Source of the DNA: Paraglomus occultum
Lineage: Eukaryota > Glomeromycota > Glomeromycetes > Paraglomerales > Paraglomeraceae
DNA length: 11,875 bases
Direction: 5' to 3'
Assembly: GCA_910592205.1 (NCBI GenBank)
Contig: CAJVPJ010001153.1
Location: 1-11,875, forward strand
A program made the translations under genes and the position numbers. The notes under the pieces were generated by a model. The model was not told the origin of the DNA. It did not search any database and saw nothing but the letters and a program-made list of their open reading frames with translations. Every line of letters starts with the position of its first letter. Within the stretch, counting starts at the first letter, position 1. This document shows, one piece after another, positions 8,192 to 11,875 of the stretch.

Positions 8192-8547
8192 GTATATTAT
8201 GGTTTCCTATTTGGATTGTCATAATTCAACAGACTAAGACACATTCATCATATTGCATTGACAATAAAGGACGTACAAAGAATAAGGTTCACATCAGCCA
8301 CCTCATAATTATAATGGCGCAAACGCCACCTTTTATGGGTGTGATACAAGGGGTGTTTCATGGCACAACGGCACAAAAACTTTATAGTCAGGCAATATTA
8401 TTTCTATCCGATGACGCATAGTCTTGAATGTTTAACCTAAACTAAATTAAATTAGGTTACAAACCTACTTTTTACAACGTAAACAATACTGTAGATCGTA
8501 ATAATTAAACTTTTTTACTCTAATCCTAATCTTATTTGATTTTTCCC
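8192..8547. other. Spacer with a hairpin and a 35-codon frame
   Basis: TGGCG-CAAA-CGCCA (8315-8328) is a small perfect hairpin. A plus-strand ATG at 8314 opens a 35-codon frame (MAQTPPFMGV...) ending TAG 8419-8421, and the minus strand has a 28-codon frame over the same bases, so neither is called. TAACCTAA faces TTAGGTTA near 8435-8460, a further short inverted repeat. Confidence 0.35.
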
Positions 8548-8867
8548 TTATAAAGCACACTTTGCTGTACGAACATATACCGTATACGGTAAATAGCTAA
8601 AGTAAAAATTTTGGTTTGCAATCTCATAAAATAATAAACATCTCGCTGTAAGCGGTAATTTAACAGAATAATCAAATACGATTTTATGACAACACTATTA
8701 CCAAGTCGAATCGGGCGCCGAAGACTATCGATAATTTTTATTAGCTCAATAGAAATTCGCTTTTTAAGTCTAAGGGCATGTCTAAAGCGGAGCAAATCTC
8801 TCACAATTCCATTGGTCAAATTTGCAAAAGCGGAATCACGTTTTGTTCGCTTTAGCCTTTCCAATTC
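8548..8867 (-). pseudogene. Unrecognised gene or gene remnant, two exons, 5' end unresolved
   Basis: The exons are 8867 down to 8702 and 8645 down to 8548 (stop TAA 8550-8548). They are joined across a 56-base intron (8646-8701, donor GTAATA, acceptor TTACAG). The join turns a run-on frame into a protein-like C-terminus containing FYEIANQNFYFSYLPYTVYV and ending AKCAL. The first exon encodes a basic, helical-looking stretch (KRTKRDSAFANLTNGIVRD, then LLRFRHALRLKKR and a segment ending DSLRRPIRL). No ATG occurs in this frame. A TGA at 8873-8871 interrupts it, but the same frame upstream still reads ITYEQQQL before the stop and LELERLK after it, so the stop may be a disabling mutation. Alternatively an acceptor at ACTAG (8867-8868) begins the exon. 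I do not recognise the family, and whether it is live or dead is undecided. Confidence 0.45.
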
Positions 8868-10400
8868 TAGTCATAGTTGTTGTTGCTCATAGGTGATACA
8901 AGGTTTTAGATCCACGATTTAAAGTGCGTGGCGTGAAGAAACATAATAATGTTTATATAAATTTGCCAAGCGACAAGTGGGGCTTTTTGATCAATGTACG
9001 TAGAGAGATATAATATGCTAAACAAAAAGGCAAAGCTCGGTTAGTTATTGACAGATAATGTGCCAGTAACTGCTTAAAAACAAAGTATATAAGGTGAAAC
9101 TCGCCTGCAAAATTCCCCCAAAACCAAAGGCGGACCCAGCGGCAGCGGCGGATTTGTTTACGCATAATTTGATTAGAATGAAGACTAATAATACACGAAT
9201 AATTACAAAAAATATAAAGTCACCAGCTTTAGTTTAATTAATTACGATTATTTCCATCAATTAAGACAGTGAGCTACGAAAACTTCTTGACCGTCGCAAC
9301 CCGTTGTTCTAATTATTTAAATTTTTAGCATTTATATTTAATTGCTGCTAATTAGAATTTTTTCTTTCGCAGCTTAACTATTTGCAAATTAATTCTCTGT
9401 CGCTATCATTAAAGAGTCAGAACAATATTCTGTATATTTGTTAAACCACAATTACGTACTTTATTAGTATTTATGACAAAAATTTATTATTATTATTAGT
9501 ATTGTTCGTAATATTTATTTCAATACTTAAACGGCTATGATTAATTTATTTTGTGCTCTATTCAATTTTTAAGTTATTTGCATGGTTTAAAAAATTTTTG
9601 AACGTAAAGGAGGCCAAACAAAGACGAACAATACAATTCAAGTTAGAGTAAAGTAATTACAATTTACAAATAAACAAATGGTACTTACACAGCTAATTCT
9701 AGAGCTTAATAACTTGATTATTGGCAAAATGTATATCTTCGGTTGACGCTCTTATTAGGATACTTATCCGATACGTAAATGTTGACTTCTCCGTTCTGCA
9801 CGACAAAATGTCGAGTTTGTATTATTTGGAAGTACCTGGAATATGGATATTTTAACTGTATTTATTAGTCAATATTTTACAAGCACTGTATTGATATTTG
9901 AATACTACTTAATTTTATAGAGTACGATAGTTACGTTTATGCATATAAATAATTTTGATAAAATGCTCCGTATGCTGCTAACCCAATTACAGCATTGCTA
10001 TACCTACTACACAATAGTAATAGTAATTATTGGTTATAATTATCCAGAAGTACATGATTATGGGATAAAATACTTAAATTGTTTACAATTTATAAACTAA
10101 ATAATGCATAATTTGTTTTTATAATAGCTAATGTACTTAAACTGTCCAAGCAAACATGACTGCGTATTTTATTTGTAAACTTTAAATAATTGGTTCTCAA
10201 TGTTTACTTTTAATTAATAATTTTCTTATTTTCAAATATTTTGTCCAAAAAAGCGGCTAATGGTAAACATGCATGCATGACTTTATTTCGGCGTCTTGTT
10301 AACTTATCAATATTGACATATGTAGAAGCATATCGTATAATGCAAACCTTTGAATAAAATTCATATAATAATATCTGCAATAAAACAATAAATTACGAGT
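8868..10400. other. Long AT-rich spacer
   Basis: No gene called. Around 9090-9175 a GC-rich stretch with GGCGGACCCAGCGGCAGCGG lies about 35 bases downstream of TATATAAGG (9086-9094, plus strand), which could be a promoter for an unseen plus-strand transcript. A 70-codon minus-strand frame over the same stretch has no motif. At about 9718-9860 both strands are open for about 45 codons in mirrored phase, so at most one is real. A TTATTATTATTATTA microsatellite lies near 9484-9500. The last several hundred bases before 10400 are very AT-rich and should include the kinase 3' UTR. Confidence 0.4.
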
Positions 10401-11875
10401 TTATTCAAAAATAGGTTTAGTTGCTAAATTATAAGATGTGGAAGTGTTAATATTGTAATATTGTATATTGACTTTATTTGTATCAACGTGTACTGTAACC
10501 GTACCTGCAGCTGAATCCAAATCATAGCTATTTCTCGCTTTGGGTAGATCTCCAGTAGGTAAGAGTTTACTAGAATATTTACTCTCCTTCTCGGGACGTG
10601 ATAAGGGTTTTACATCATTATAATAGATAGTCTTCCATGTGTTGTCATCAGACTTATACATCTCATTAAGAAGCTTGCCAATATCTCGCTCAAGTGTCTC
10701 CGCATTTGGACGCTTATCAGGATCAGCATCACAACACTGCTCAGCAAGCTTCTTGTACTCCTCTGGTGCTGAATCGGGCATCGGTGGTCGTAGCCCACCC
10801 AAAATATCGCATACTAAACTTCTATCGAACTGCCTATCTCGAAAAGGTGGTTCACCAGTAGCAATCAAATACATAATAATACCAAAAGAATATACGTCTG
10901 ACTTCTGAGTAAACTCGTGAGTATGGAAGACTTCCGGTGCAATAAATGGTAAAACGCCTCGTATGGTTGAATTTTGTTGACGTGAATTTACCAATTGAGA
11001 AAGACCCAAGTCGCATATCATTAAGTTATCATAATGCAAAACAATATTTCCGTCATGGAGATCACAATGTACTAAACCCACACTATGAATATTTTTCAGA
11101 TATAATGTGATACTCTTCAAACGCCATAATTTCATTCTCCATGTCAATTTGTTAATATTTTGTTGCAAATAAGACAAAAGATTACCATTGTTAGCATACT
11201 GCATAACAATCATGTACTCTTTTGTTTTTGGGTCTTGTGTGGCTCCATAAATTTTAAGGAATAAATGAGTATTGCTTCCACACTTGGCATGATTTCTGAA
11301 CTGTTAAATAAAGCAAATACAGAGTTAGCTTAAATATTACTTTAATTAATACTACTACCAATCATTGCTTACCTCGGAAATAAATAACTCCGGCATTTCA
11401 TCAAAATTTTTAAACCGTTTTAACACAACAGTTTGTTGCATACTCTTTACTTCTGAATATTTTTTATACTTGGCAGTATAAACTGTCCCGTAACCACCAA
11501 CTCCAATCTCTTTGAGTTCATTAAAGTCGCTGTACTGAAAGTACTTTACGCCTTTGTCATTTCGTATATATGTGTTCAGTATTGCGTATACGTCGTAATA
11601 GAAAACTAAATAATAGTCCCGAGTAGATGGTTGCTGAGTGATTCCAATTATCCAAATATTATCGGGTGTTAATATCGTCGGGTATTCCTTAGTTAACTAT
11701 TTTGAGTACGACGTTATAACGCCGGTCAATAAACGCGTGATACGCACTTATCGATTGCATTGTTTACACGAGAAATAATTTACCTGATAAAAATCCGATA
11801 ATTGTTCGTCAACTATTTTTTTGAGTGTTACACGGGTCAATTCATTCCATTCTGCTATATGCGTGCATCCATGGC
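10401..11875 (-). CDS. Tyrosine-kinase-like (TKL-type) protein kinase, C-terminal 437 residues, 5' end beyond window
   Basis: It transfers phosphate from ATP to protein, probably in the cytoplasm. Exons (minus strand) are 11875-11784, 11696-11373 and 11300-10401 (TAA). Introns are 11697-11783 (GTAAAT...ATAG) and 11301-11372 (GTAAGC...AACAG), both phase 0. An acceptor nine bases further in (ACTAAG|GAATAC) is an alternative. Numbering from the first whole codon, the glycine loop GVGGYGTVY is at 95-103, the ATP lysine is K123 in VVLKRF, the likely helix-C glutamate is E138, the catalytic loop HCDLHDGN is at 216-223 (D218), DLG is at 235-237 in place of DFG, APE is at 259-261, SDVYSFG begins at 272 and the late Arg is R335. 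All key catalytic residues are present, so it is probably active; Cys replaces the Arg of HRD (a non-RD kinase). An 85-residue low-complexity tail follows. Residues 46-74 resemble a second copy of 155-183. This kinase type is greatly expanded in Glomeromycotina. Substrate unknown. Confidence 0.9.

Noticed and set aside
8686-8892. A 68-codon plus-strand frame rich in Ser, Leu and Arg.
   Set aside because: It is antisense to the better-supported spliced minus-strand frame, and its composition is typical of a shadow.
10639-10908. An 89-codon plus-strand frame and a 62-codon minus-strand frame inside the kinase gene.
   Set aside because: Both are out-of-phase shadows of the kinase exon, whose own frame carries all conserved motifs.
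1-11875. tRNA genes, rRNA, CRISPR arrays, bacterial-style promoters or terminators.
   Set aside because: I looked for B-box-like GGTTCGA sequences and regularly spaced repeats; none formed a cloverleaf or an array. The only periodic repeat (about 1930-2290) is too diverged and lacks spacer-like structure.

Overview
The window looks like AT-rich, gene-poor nuclear DNA from a fungus, most likely an arbuscular mycorrhizal fungus (Glomeromycotina, Rhizophagus-like). This rests on three observations. Genes are cut by short GT-AG introns of roughly 55-105 bases. The intergenic DNA is very AT-rich and carries small decayed DNA transposons. The kinase at the right edge belongs to the tyrosine-kinase-like type (catalytic loop HCDLHDGN, DLG in place of DFG, SDVYSFG) that is massively expanded in these fungi. 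The species is inference. There is no bacterial-style operon, rRNA, CRISPR array or recognisable tRNA.

Layout. 1-5330: no recognisable gene. It holds a 240-base pogo/Tigger-like non-autonomous element (462-701), a decayed minisatellite (about 1930-2290), a 43-base inverted repeat pair (1653-1695 and 3034-3076) and some short coding-like frames that I cannot prove. 5331-5570: a second small inverted-repeat element. 5868-6469 (+): a four-exon gene for a 115-residue two-repeat MYB protein, assembled here by splicing because every exon is too short to show as an ORF. 6470-8547: mostly featureless, with one 124-codon open frame on the minus strand. 8548-8867 (-): an unrecognised gene or gene remnant, read through a 56-base intron, with an in-frame stop upstream. 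8868-10400: AT-rich spacer. 10401-11875 (-): the C-terminal three exons of a protein kinase whose 5' end lies beyond the window.

The two firm genes are unrelated in orientation and spacing, and nothing suggests that they act together. The MYB protein should be a nuclear DNA-binding factor and the kinase a cytoplasmic Ser/Thr or dual-specificity signalling enzyme. I see no convincing new multi-gene system. The best leads are the compact MYB gene with its possible upstream overlapping ORF, the duplicated N-lobe fragment in the kinase, and the unrecognised minus-strand gene near 8.7 kb.
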